This document shows positions 1 to 7,754 of a stretch of DNA of 64,000 bases, in pieces (the first letter of the stretch is position 1; every line of letters starts with the position of its first letter). The stretch comes from Chryseobacterium lathyri (GTDB lineage: Bacteria; Bacteroidota; Bacteroidia; Flavobacteriales; Weeksellaceae), in assembly GCF_030812195.1 (NCBI RefSeq), contig NZ_JAUSSF010000001.1:2170001-2234000 (forward strand), given 5' to 3'. The notes under the pieces are model-generated. The model was not told the origin of the DNA. It was given only the letters and a program-made list of their open reading frames with translations, and did no database searches. The position numbers and the translations under genes were made by a program.

Positions 1-1047
1 AAACTTATACTTGTACTAGCACTTTTCCTGCTGTCTCTTACGATAGCCGCCTACTCTACCTGGGCAGAAAGAAAAGTTGCCTCTATCATGCAGGATAGAA
101 TTGGTCCCAACAGAGCCGGGCCTTTCGGATTGCTGCAGCCACTTGCTGACGGTGGAAAGTTTTTCTTTAAGGAAGATTTTACCCCAGCCAATGCTGAAAA
201 GTTTCTTTTCGTATTGGGACCGGCTTTGGTTATGTTTATTTCATTGATCACAGGAGCGGTTATTCCTTGGGGTAAAAGTTTAAATATTGCAGGTACTTCT
301 TTTGATTTACAGGTTGCCAACATCGACGTCGGGGTACTTTTCATCATCGGAATGGCCTCAATTGGTGTATATGGAATCATGATCGGAGGTTGGGCTTCGA
401 ATAACAAATATTCATTATTGGGTGCTATCCGTGCTTCTTCACAGATGATTTCTTACGAATTGGCAATGGGACTAGCATTACTTTCTATTATCATGATGAC
501 GGGAAGTTTAGATTTAAAAGAAATTACGGAAAGCCAGACTACAGGAAAACTTTGGGGCGTTATTCCCTGGGGTTCAGGTATGAACTGGAATATTTTCTAC
601 CAGCCGATAGCTTTCCTTGTATTCTTTGTAGCTGCTTTGGCAGAAACCAACAGACACCCGTTCGATTTACCGGAATGTGAATCTGAATTGGTAACAGGAT
701 ATTCTACAGAATATTCTTCCATGAAACTGGGATTATATATGTTCGGTGAATATGTGAACATGTTTATCTCCAATGCTTTCATGGTTGTTCTTTTCTTCGG
801 TGGGTACAACTATCCTGGAATTGAATGGGTAACTCAGAACTGGGGCGAAAACATTGCGGGAATCCTGAGTATCGTAGCATTTTTAACGAAAACGGTAATC
901 GGAATTCTGATCTTTATGTGGATCAGATGGACGCTTCCAAGATTCAGATATGACCAATTGATGCACTTAGGATGGAAAACTCTGATCCCAATGGCATTAG
1001 TAAACCTATTGATTACAGGTGCTGTAATTTTAGCATTTGCCAACTAG
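1..1047 (+). CDS. nuoH: NADH-quinone oxidoreductase subunit H (partial, 5' end outside window)
   Basis: This is the membrane subunit of complex I that forms much of the quinone-binding chamber where the peripheral arm meets the membrane arm. The reading frame is open from base 1, and the residues before the first internal ATG at 88 (including the conserved AERKVASIMQDRIGPNRAG stretch) belong to the family, so the true start lies upstream of the window. Further markers are the acidic loop AETNRHPFDLPE and the C-terminal LPRFRYDQLMHLGWK motif, both NuoH hallmarks. It is followed by nuoI after a 112-bp palindromic spacer, so the genes are probably one operon despite the gap. Identification is secure; only the N-terminus is missing. 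Confidence 0.96.
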   Translation, partial: KLILVLALFLLSLTIAAYSTWAERKVASIMQDRIGPNRAGPFGLLQPLADGGKFFFKEDFTPANAEKFLFVLGPALVMFISLITGAVIPWGKSLNIAGTSFDLQVANIDVGVLFIIGMASIGVYGIMIGGWASNNKYSLLGAIRASSQMISYELAMGLALLSIIMMTGSLDLKEITESQTTGKLWGVIPWGSGMNWNIFYQPIAFLVFFVAALAETNRHPFDLPECESELVTGYSTEYSSMKLGLYMFGEYVNMFISNAFMVVLFFGGYNYPGIEWVTQNWGENIAGILSIVAFLTKTVIGILIFMWIRWTLPRFRYDQLMHLGWKTLIPMALVNLLITGAVILAFAN

Positions 1048-1159
1048 AATAATTTGAAAATGAGATGATGTGATGATGTGATAACATGGTGATGCGGGAA
1101 ATAAATACCCACTTCCATCTTCTAACATCTAACGTCTAACATCTAACATCTATAATTAA
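1048..1159. repeat. Degenerate palindromic spacer A between nuoH and nuoI
   Basis: The gap has a left arm built of GATGATGTGAT-like words, a short centre around CGGGAAATAAATACCC, and a right arm built of repeated CTAACATCTAACGTC words. The reverse complement of the right arm reads GATGTTAGATGTTAGA, close to the left arm, so the spacer is an imperfect inverted repeat with low-complexity arms. Seven other loci in this window have the same design with different words. It holds no ORF, and no promoter box was recognised. Confidence 0.6.
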
Positions 1160-1717
1160 ATGAAACTTACAAACAGATCAAAAGTTGTTTCCAAAAAAGA
1201 AATGACCCTTGCTGAAAAAATCTACCTTCCTGCTATTTTTACAGGAATGGGGATTACATTTAAGCATGCTGTAAGAACCGTGATAAAAGGTGCTCCCGCA
1301 GTATATTCATATCCGGAAGTACAGAAACCGAGAACTACCATCTGGAGAGGTCAGCACGTTCTGAAAAGAGACGAAGAAGGCAGAGAAAGATGTACGGCTT
1401 GCGGACTTTGTGCTGTAGCCTGTCCTGCAGAAGCCATTACCATGACGGCTGCGGAAAGAACTAAAGAAGAAAAAGGTCTTTACAGAGAAGAAAAATATGC
1501 TTCTGTATATGAAATCAATATGCTGAGATGTATTTTCTGCGGAATGTGTGAAGAAGCTTGTCCGAAATCTGCTATTTATCTTACAGACAGATTGGTGGAT
1601 GTAGAAACCAACAGAGGTTCTTTCATCTATGGAAAAGATAAATTGGTTGAAAAAATAAATGAAAGGATTGATATTACGACAAGACAGTCCGAGAAACAAA
1701 AAAATGCGGTAAAATAA
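1160..1717 (+). CDS. nuoI: NADH-quinone oxidoreductase subunit I
   Basis: This is the complex I subunit that carries iron-sulfur clusters N6a and N6b and passes electrons towards N2 and quinone. Two ferredoxin-type 4Fe-4S motifs are visible: C78/C81/C84 with C88 (CTACGLCAVACP) and C124/C127/C130 with C134 (CIFCGMCEEACP). At 185 residues it has the usual length. The start at 1160 is the first ATG after the palindromic spacer. Its stop overlaps the nuoJ start by one base (TAATG), which suggests translational coupling. Confidence 0.97.
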   Translation: MKLTNRSKVVSKKEMTLAEKIYLPAIFTGMGITFKHAVRTVIKGAPAVYSYPEVQKPRTTIWRGQHVLKRDEEGRERCTACGLCAVACPAEAITMTAAERTKEEKGLYREEKYASVYEINMLRCIFCGMCEEACPKSAIYLTDRLVDVETNRGSFIYGKDKLVEKINERIDITTRQSEKQKNAVK

Positions 1718-2214
1718 TGGATCAGTTTTTATTTTTCTTGGTGGCGTTTTTAGCAGTAGCCAGTGCAGTATATTTTGTATTTGCAAGAAATCCGCTCTAT
1801 GCTATTTTGTCATTAATTGTTACGATGTTTTCAATTGCCGGAATGTACATTCTTCTGAATGCTCAGTTCCTTGCGATCATTCAGATTATAGTATATGCCG
1901 GGGCCATCATGGTATTGTTCCTCTATATCCTGATGATGCTTAACCTTAATAAACAAGACGAAAGTAAGAAGAACAATACTTTAAAATTTGTTGGAGTTTT
2001 TACAGCCGGACTTTTATTAATTGGAGTTTTAGGCGTATTCAGAGGCGTTCAGGACAATCACATTGTTGTTGAGAATGTAGACAAGGGTGTGGGTCTTACA
2101 AAAAATCTGGGCAGACTTTTGTTTAATCAATATGTTTTACCGTTTGAGCTTGCATCCATCCTAATTCTGGCAGGTATTGTAGGTGCGGTATTAATCGGTA
2201 AAAAAGATTTATAA
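1717..2214 (+). CDS. nuoJ: NADH-quinone oxidoreductase subunit J
   Basis: This is a small hydrophobic membrane-arm subunit of complex I (165 residues, about five transmembrane helices). The helix-3 segment IIQIIVYAGAIMVLFLY is the conserved NuoJ region around the pi-bulge involved in coupling. The start codon shares one base with the nuoI stop, and nuoK begins 4 bp after its stop, so I, J, K and L form a tightly packed run. The ordering H-I-J-K-L-M-N is the standard one. Confidence 0.97.
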   Translation: MDQFLFFLVAFLAVASAVYFVFARNPLYAILSLIVTMFSIAGMYILLNAQFLAIIQIIVYAGAIMVLFLYILMMLNLNKQDESKKNNTLKFVGVFTAGLLLIGVLGVFRGVQDNHIVVENVDKGVGLTKNLGRLLFNQYVLPFELASILILAGIVGAVLIGKKDL

Positions 2215-2218
2215 AATT

Positions 2219-2548
2219 ATGGGAGAAGTAAATACATTTATACAAAGTGTCCCTCTTAACTATTTCATCATTCTTTCCTCAGTATTGTTTTCTTTGGGAG
2301 TATTGGGAGTATTGTTGAGAAAAAACGCTATTGTTATTTTGGGCTGTGTAGAGCTTATGCTGAATTCTGTAAACCTTTTATTGGCTGCTTTTTCAGCCTA
2401 TAAGGGAAACGGAGACGGACAGCTTTTAGTTTTCTTCATTATGGTGGTAGCTGCCGCTGAAGTAGCGGTAGGTCTGGCAATCATTGCTATGCTGTATAGA
2501 AATACCCGTTCTGTAGATGTAAGTATATTTAATAAATTAAGAGGATAA
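2219..2548 (+). CDS. nuoK: NADH-quinone oxidoreductase subunit K
   Basis: This is a three-helix membrane subunit of complex I, homologous to MrpC antiporter subunits. The two membrane glutamates needed for proton pumping are present: E45 in GCVELMLNSVNLLL and E81 in AAAEVAVGLAI, matching E36 and E72 of the E. coli protein by their surroundings. The length (109 residues) is normal. It sits 4 bp after nuoJ and 3 bp before nuoL. Confidence 0.97.
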   Translation: MGEVNTFIQSVPLNYFIILSSVLFSLGVLGVLLRKNAIVILGCVELMLNSVNLLLAAFSAYKGNGDGQLLVFFIMVVAAAEVAVGLAIIAMLYRNTRSVDVSIFNKLRG

Positions 2549-2551
2549 GGA

Positions 2552-4465
2552 ATGGAAAATTTAGTGTATGCAATAGTACTTTTACCACTTTTAGGGTTTC
2601 TTATTAACGGTTTATTCGGGAAAAATCTTCCAAAAATATTTGTAGGCTCTCTGGCTACAGCTATGGTTTTCGGATCATTCTGTATTGCAGTAAGCCTTTT
2701 CATGAAATTTGATTCTGAAAGCCAGCCGATTATCGTAAAAGCTTTTGAGTGGTTTACAGTAAACGGGGTTCAGATCAATTTCGGATTCCAGATCGATCAG
2801 CTTTCTTTAATGATGGTGATGATCATCACAGGAATCGGTTCCCTGATCCATTTATATTCCATCGGATATATGAGCCACGACAAAGGTTTCTATAAGTTCT
2901 TTACTTATCTGAATCTTTTCATCTTCTCCATGTTACTTTTAGTGATGGGAAGCAACTACCTGATCCTGTTCATCGGATGGGAAGGCGTAGGATTGTGCTC
3001 TTATCTGTTGATCGGATTCTGGTATACCAATGAAGAATACGGTAAAGCAGCAAGAAAAGCGTTCATCATGAACAGAATTGGTGACCTTGCCTTACTGATC
3101 GGGATCTTCATGATCGCTGCTCAGACCAATGCGGTGGATTATCTTACCGTAGCACAGAACTCTTCAAAATTTGAATTAGACGGAACAGTAATTATCTTTA
3201 TTACCGCCAGTTTATTTATCGGAGCTACCGGTAAATCGGCTCAGGTTCCTTTATATACATGGTTACCGGATGCGATGGCCGGTCCTACTCCTGTATCAGC
3301 GTTGATCCACGCGGCAACGATGGTAACGGCAGGTATCTACTTAGTGGTAAGATCAAACTTCTTATTTACTCTGGCGCCTACGGTTCAGGGAGGAATTTTA
3401 TTCATCGGGTTCTTAACAGCTGCTTTAGCTGGATTCTATGCACTTCGTCAGAATGACATCAAAAAAGTATTGGCCTACTCTACCGTTTCACAGCTTGGAT
3501 TCATGTTCATTGCTTTAGGATTGGGAGCTTATACTACAGCGATGTTCCACGTAATGACGCACGCATTCTTCAAAGCATTATTATTCTTAGGAGCAGGTTC
3601 TGTAATCCATGCAATGAGCAACGAGCAGGATATGCGCTTCATGGGAGGTCTGAAAAAATACATCCCTATTACACATGCTACTTTCCTGATCGGAACATTA
3701 GCGATCTCAGGTTTCCCTTTATTATCAGGGATGATCTCAAAAGACGAAATTTTAGTAGCAGCATTCGCTAAAAACCCTGTTTACTGGGTGATCTTATTTG
3801 TTTTAGCGGCAATGACTGCAACCTATATGTTCAGACTGTACTACCTGACGTTCCACGGAGAATTCAGAGGTACGGAAGATCAGAAACATCATTTACACGA
3901 AAGCCCATCTAATATGACTCTTCCGTTGATCGTTCTGGCTATCCTTTCGGTGCTTGGAGGTTTCATTAACCTTCCTCACTTCATCGGACACGGCCATTAT
4001 GCCAAATTGATGGAATGGCTGAAGCCTGTTCTTACCGAGCAAAGCTATAAGCAAATGGAAACTACTCTTTCGGGAGTCCCGTTTGGAACTGAAATGATAT
4101 TACTGGGAGCTACAGTATTGATGTTCTTCTCCGTATGGTTTATCGTAAAAAATACCTACGTAAAAAAGAAAAAAATGGCTCTTGCAGAAGAAAGCTATAC
4201 CGGATGGGAGAAACTTTCTGCTAAGAAATTATATGTAGACGAACTTTACAATGCATTGATTGTAAAAACTGTTGAAGGATTAGGACGCGGAGGAAAGATG
4301 TTTGATAAAGGGATCTTAGACCGTTTTGTAGACTTCGTGGGCGATGGCGCTGAAGACAGCGGAAAAGCGATGAAGCGTATCCAAAACGGAAATGTAGAGA
4401 CTTATATTCTTATCATGTCTTTAGCAGTGGGAATTATACTGATTGTTAACTTTATATTACAATAA
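2552..4465 (+). CDS. nuoL: NADH-quinone oxidoreductase subunit L
   Basis: This is the distal antiporter-like proton-pumping subunit of complex I (637 residues), with a long C-terminal region that normally forms the lateral helix along the membrane arm. Family signatures are GWEGVGLCSYLLIGFWY, which carries the conserved helix-5 glutamate, and GKSAQVPLYTWLPDAM followed by GPTPVSALIHAATMV, the central proton-channel helices with conserved lysine and histidine. Its stop codon shares a base with the nuoM start (TAATG). A charged stretch near residues 535-590 precedes the last helix, as expected. Confidence 0.97.
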   Translation: MENLVYAIVLLPLLGFLINGLFGKNLPKIFVGSLATAMVFGSFCIAVSLFMKFDSESQPIIVKAFEWFTVNGVQINFGFQIDQLSLMMVMIITGIGSLIHLYSIGYMSHDKGFYKFFTYLNLFIFSMLLLVMGSNYLILFIGWEGVGLCSYLLIGFWYTNEEYGKAARKAFIMNRIGDLALLIGIFMIAAQTNAVDYLTVAQNSSKFELDGTVIIFITASLFIGATGKSAQVPLYTWLPDAMAGPTPVSALIHAATMVTAGIYLVVRSNFLFTLAPTVQGGILFIGFLTAALAGFYALRQNDIKKVLAYSTVSQLGFMFIALGLGAYTTAMFHVMTHAFFKALLFLGAGSVIHAMSNEQDMRFMGGLKKYIPITHATFLIGTLAISGFPLLSGMISKDEILVAAFAKNPVYWVILFVLAAMTATYMFRLYYLTFHGEFRGTEDQKHHLHESPSNMTLPLIVLAILSVLGGFINLPHFIGHGHYAKLMEWLKPVLTEQSYKQMETTLSGVPFGTEMILLGATVLMFFSVWFIVKNTYVKKKKMALAEESYTGWEKLSAKKLYVDELYNALIVKTVEGLGRGGKMFDKGILDRFVDFVGDGAEDSGKAMKRIQNGNVETYILIMSLAVGIILIVNFILQ

Positions 4466-5958
4466 TGTCTGGTTTATTATTAACATTATTACTATTACCT
4501 CTAGTAGGTTCGGGATTAGTTTTTGCATGGAAAAATAAATCCAGCAAATATTTGGCGTTAGGAATTGCATTGATTCAGATGCTTATTACTTTCTACATCA
4601 CAGCGGATTTTAATTTTAATCCAACGGTGGACAGTGTATTGCAGCACGAAATCAATTATCCGTGGTCACAATTTATTAAAAGCTCACTTCATTTCGGGAT
4701 TGACGGGATGAGCCTGCTGCTTTTACTGTTGACCAATATTTTGACGCCGATTATTATTTTATCTTCTTTCAACGAAAATGTAAGCTACAGAAATACATTC
4801 TACGGCCTGATTCTACTGATGCAATTCGGTCTTGTAGGAGTATTCACATCGCTTGACGGATTATTATTCTACATTTTCTGGGAAGTAACCCTGATTCCGA
4901 TCTGGTTCATTGCCGGACTTTGGGGACAAGAGAATAAAAGGTTCGAATTCACTACGAAATTCTTCGTCTATACATTCGTTGGATCCCTGTTTATGTTAGC
5001 CGGATTGATCTATGTGTACAACCACTCTGCATCATTTGCTTTAACAGATCTTTATAATGCTCAACTTAACGAAGTACAGCAAACAGTGGTATTCTGGTTT
5101 ATTTTCTTTGCATTCGCAGTGAAATTACCAGTATTCCCTTTTCATACATGGCAGCCGGATACATATACCTACTCTCCTACCCAGGGATCCATGCTTTTAT
5201 CAGGGATCATGCTGAAAATGGCGGTGTATGGTGTTATCCGTTATTTACTTCCGATCACTCCGCTTCCTATTGCAGGAATCTCAGGACAGATCGTCATTAT
5301 CCTGGCTATCGTAGGGATTGTTCACGGTGCACTCATCGCGATTATCCAGAGCGATATGAAGAGAATCATTGCATATTCTTCTTTCTCTCACGTAGGATTA
5401 ATGGTGGCAGGGATTTTCTCTTCTGCAGTAATCACTTTAAGAGGAACATTCAATATTGAAGGGGCTGAAGGAGCATTGGTACAGACTTTTGCCCATGGTA
5501 TCAACGTAGTGGGATTATTCTACTGCTGTGATATTTTATACAAGAGATTTAAATCAAGAGATATCAGACAAATGGGAGGTTTAGCGAAAGTAGCGCCGAA
5601 ATTTGCCGTGTTGTTTCTTATTATTATATTAGGTTCAATGGGAGTTCCATTGACTAATGGATTTATCGGAGAATTTATCCTGTTGAAATCAGTTTATGAC
5701 TTCAACGGTTTGGCCGCAATAATCGCAGGTCTTACGGTAATTTTTGCTGCTGTATATCTATTGAGATTCTACGGAAAAGCAATGTTTGGCCAGGGAAATG
5801 ATGCAGTATTGAGTACCGTAAAAGACTTATCTGCAGTAGAGTTTTCCGTATTGGCAAGTATAGCGGTTTTTGTGATTGTATTTGGTATCTTCCCACAACC
5901 GATAATCGATATGGTGAATAGCTCGCTGACGTTTATTTATACAGCAATGGCCAGCTAA
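4465..5958 (+). CDS. nuoM: NADH-quinone oxidoreductase subunit M
   Basis: This is the second antiporter-like proton-pumping subunit of complex I (497 residues, about 14 transmembrane helices). The helix-5 glutamate lies in FYIFWEVTLIPIWFI, and the central channel region is KLPVFPFHTWQPDTY followed by a GSMLLSGIMLKM helix. It starts on the last base of nuoL and is followed by a 131-bp palindromic spacer and then nuoN. The conserved SHVGLMVAGIF segment after the broken helix region is also present. Confidence 0.97.
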   Translation: MSGLLLTLLLLPLVGSGLVFAWKNKSSKYLALGIALIQMLITFYITADFNFNPTVDSVLQHEINYPWSQFIKSSLHFGIDGMSLLLLLLTNILTPIIILSSFNENVSYRNTFYGLILLMQFGLVGVFTSLDGLLFYIFWEVTLIPIWFIAGLWGQENKRFEFTTKFFVYTFVGSLFMLAGLIYVYNHSASFALTDLYNAQLNEVQQTVVFWFIFFAFAVKLPVFPFHTWQPDTYTYSPTQGSMLLSGIMLKMAVYGVIRYLLPITPLPIAGISGQIVIILAIVGIVHGALIAIIQSDMKRIIAYSSFSHVGLMVAGIFSSAVITLRGTFNIEGAEGALVQTFAHGINVVGLFYCCDILYKRFKSRDIRQMGGLAKVAPKFAVLFLIIILGSMGVPLTNGFIGEFILLKSVYDFNGLAAIIAGLTVIFAAVYLLRFYGKAMFGQGNDAVLSTVKDLSAVEFSVLASIAVFVIVFGIFPQPIIDMVNSSLTFIYTAMAS

Positions 5959-6089
5959 AAAATTAAAAGATTTAAAAATTAAAAAATTAAGAGATTAGAA
6001 GAGAAAAAGAATAAAGATTGAAAAACGGTTTCGGCCATGACACAAACTTTAAACTTTGAATTTTAAACTTAAAATCTCAAATCTATATT
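5959..6089. repeat. Degenerate palindromic spacer B between nuoM and nuoN
   Basis: The left arm is made of A-rich words (AAAGATTTAAAAATTAA, GAGATTAGAAGAG), the centre is near ACGGTTTCGGCCATGACAC, and the right arm is made of words such as AAACTTTAAACTTTGAA and AAAATCTCAAATC. The reverse complement of the right arm (GATTTGAGATTTTAAG) resembles the left arm word for word. It has the same architecture as the nuoH/nuoI spacer and no coding potential. I cannot tell whether transcription continues through it. Confidence 0.55.
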
Positions 6090-7475
6090 ATGAGTGTTTT
6101 AATTATTGTTTTCCTAACGGCAGTTATTGCGTTATTTTCAGGAGTTTTTGAACAGGGAAAATTCGCAAGATACATTGGGATTTTAGGATTGATCGTTGCT
6201 TTATATGTAAGCTTCTTACCTGAATGTGCTTTTTTCGAAAAGTACAGACACATGTATGAATATACTGCAAATACAGCGTTATTTACCAAAATATCTATTG
6301 TAACAACCTTATTGTTATTCTTTCTGGGAGGTTTTGCGTTCAGTAACCACAGAAGCCACCAGTCGGAATTATATGCACTGATGCTTTTTGCATTATGCGG
6401 AGGAATTATTCTTTTTGGATTCCAGAATATGGTAACCCTTTTCTTGGGAGTAGAAATTCTTTCCATCCCGCTGTATGTAATGGCTGGTGCCAACAAAACT
6501 GATTTAAGATCAAACGAAGCTTCAATCAAGTATTTCCTGATGGGTGCATTTGCAACAGGTTTCTTACTGTTCGGGATTGCATTTATTTACGGAAGTACCG
6601 GAAGTTTTGATTTATATAAGATCCAGGATTTCGGAGTTAAAAATCCTAAAGACGTTATGTTCATTTTAGGAGTTCTTCTCATTCTTTGCGCACTGGCTTT
6701 CAAAGTAGCATTGGCACCTTTCCACATGTGGAGTCCTGATGTATATTATGGAGCCCCTTCACTGATCACTGCATTTATGGCGAGTGTGGTAAAGATCTCA
6801 GGGTTCTTTGCTTTATTCAGATTAATGACCATCGGATTTGGAGGCGTTACTGAAGAATGGATCAATGTATTTGGCGTATTCCTGATTATTACATTGCTTT
6901 TAGCCAACGTTATGGGGCTTGCTCAGACCAATGCAAAAAGGATGCTGGCCTACTCTTCGGTTTCCCATGCAGGATACATCGGATTGGTTTTCTTCGGAAT
7001 GACTAGCCTTTCTACTTATAATTTGGCATTTTATTTATTTGCTTATGCTTTATCAACGGTAGGAGTTTTCATGTGCTTGATTTATGTTGAAAAGTTAAAA
7101 AGAGAAACTTCTTTCGGAGCTTTCAAAGGATTGGCAAAATCTGAACCTCTGCTGGCAACAGTTGCAGCGATCTCCATGCTTTCAATGGCAGGAGTTCCAC
7201 TAACAGCCGGTTTCATGGGGAAATTTGCTTTATTCTCTCAGGCAATGAATTCAACGCACGGAGTTTTCTTAGTATTAGTCGCTGTGCTGGGTTCTGCAGT
7301 ATCTATTGCATACTATTTAAGATTAATTATCTCAATGTTTTTCTTCAAAGAAACAACATTCAAATCTTCAGAAAAAGTAACGCTTACTTACAATATTGTA
7401 GCGGTATTTGTCATTGCATCAATTATTCTGTTGGGTATCTTCCCAGATCTATTTGCAAGACAGTTCGGATTATAA
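6090..7475 (+). CDS. nuoN: NADH-quinone oxidoreductase subunit N
   Basis: This is the third antiporter-like membrane subunit of complex I (461 residues). Markers are FLGVEILSIPLYVMAG, with the conserved helix-5 glutamate, FKVALAPFHMWSPDVYYGAP in the proton channel, and RMLAYSSVSHAGYIG after it. It is the last nuo gene: a perfect stem-loop with a T run follows its stop within 25 bp. The start at 6090 is the first ATG after the spacer and gives a normal N-terminal helix. Confidence 0.96.
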   Translation: MSVLIIVFLTAVIALFSGVFEQGKFARYIGILGLIVALYVSFLPECAFFEKYRHMYEYTANTALFTKISIVTTLLLFFLGGFAFSNHRSHQSELYALMLFALCGGIILFGFQNMVTLFLGVEILSIPLYVMAGANKTDLRSNEASIKYFLMGAFATGFLLFGIAFIYGSTGSFDLYKIQDFGVKNPKDVMFILGVLLILCALAFKVALAPFHMWSPDVYYGAPSLITAFMASVVKISGFFALFRLMTIGFGGVTEEWINVFGVFLIITLLLANVMGLAQTNAKRMLAYSSVSHAGYIGLVFFGMTSLSTYNLAFYLFAYALSTVGVFMCLIYVEKLKRETSFGAFKGLAKSEPLLATVAAISMLSMAGVPLTAGFMGKFALFSQAMNSTHGVFLVLVAVLGSAVSIAYYLRLIISMFFFKETTFKSSEKVTLTYNIVAVFVIASIILLGIFPDLFARQFGL

Positions 7476-7497
7476 AATCTCAATATAAAATATATAG

Positions 7498-7525
7498 AAG
7501 CACAACTTTTCAGTTGTGCTTTTTT
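7498..7525 (+). terminator. Rho-independent terminator after nuoN
   Basis: A perfect 9-bp stem (AAGCACAAC with GTTGTGCTT) encloses a 6-nt loop and runs directly into six Ts. It ends the complex I operon. Confidence 0.9.
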
Positions 7526-7719
7526 ATGCTATAATGAAAATATCAATAATTAAAAAAAGTGCATATTGATAGTTTAACAATTTTAAGTTGAAAAAATTAA
7601 ATCAATTTAAAATAAAACAAACTTTCATCAAACACATAAGCAATAAGTAAGTACATTATCATCAAATAACACTAAAAAATGAGAATATTACACATAAATG
7701 CATGAAAAATTTAAAATAA

Positions 7720-7727
7720 TACATTTG
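7720..7727 (+). promoter_or_regulatory. Candidate promoter -7 box upstream of the TonB-dependent receptor
   Basis: TACATTTG matches the Bacteroidota -7 consensus TAnnTTTG and lies 27 bp before the receptor start codon. No TTG -33 element at the right spacing was seen. The 230 bp between the nuoN terminator and this box is very AT-rich and shows no ORF. Confidence 0.5.
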
Positions 7728-7754
7728 TTTTAAATAAACAAAATTGATATTATA

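Noticed and set aside
1107-1152. Short tandem CTAACATCTAAC words that could suggest a CRISPR array
   Set aside because: The units are 6-10 bp with no unique spacers; they form one arm of a palindromic spacer.
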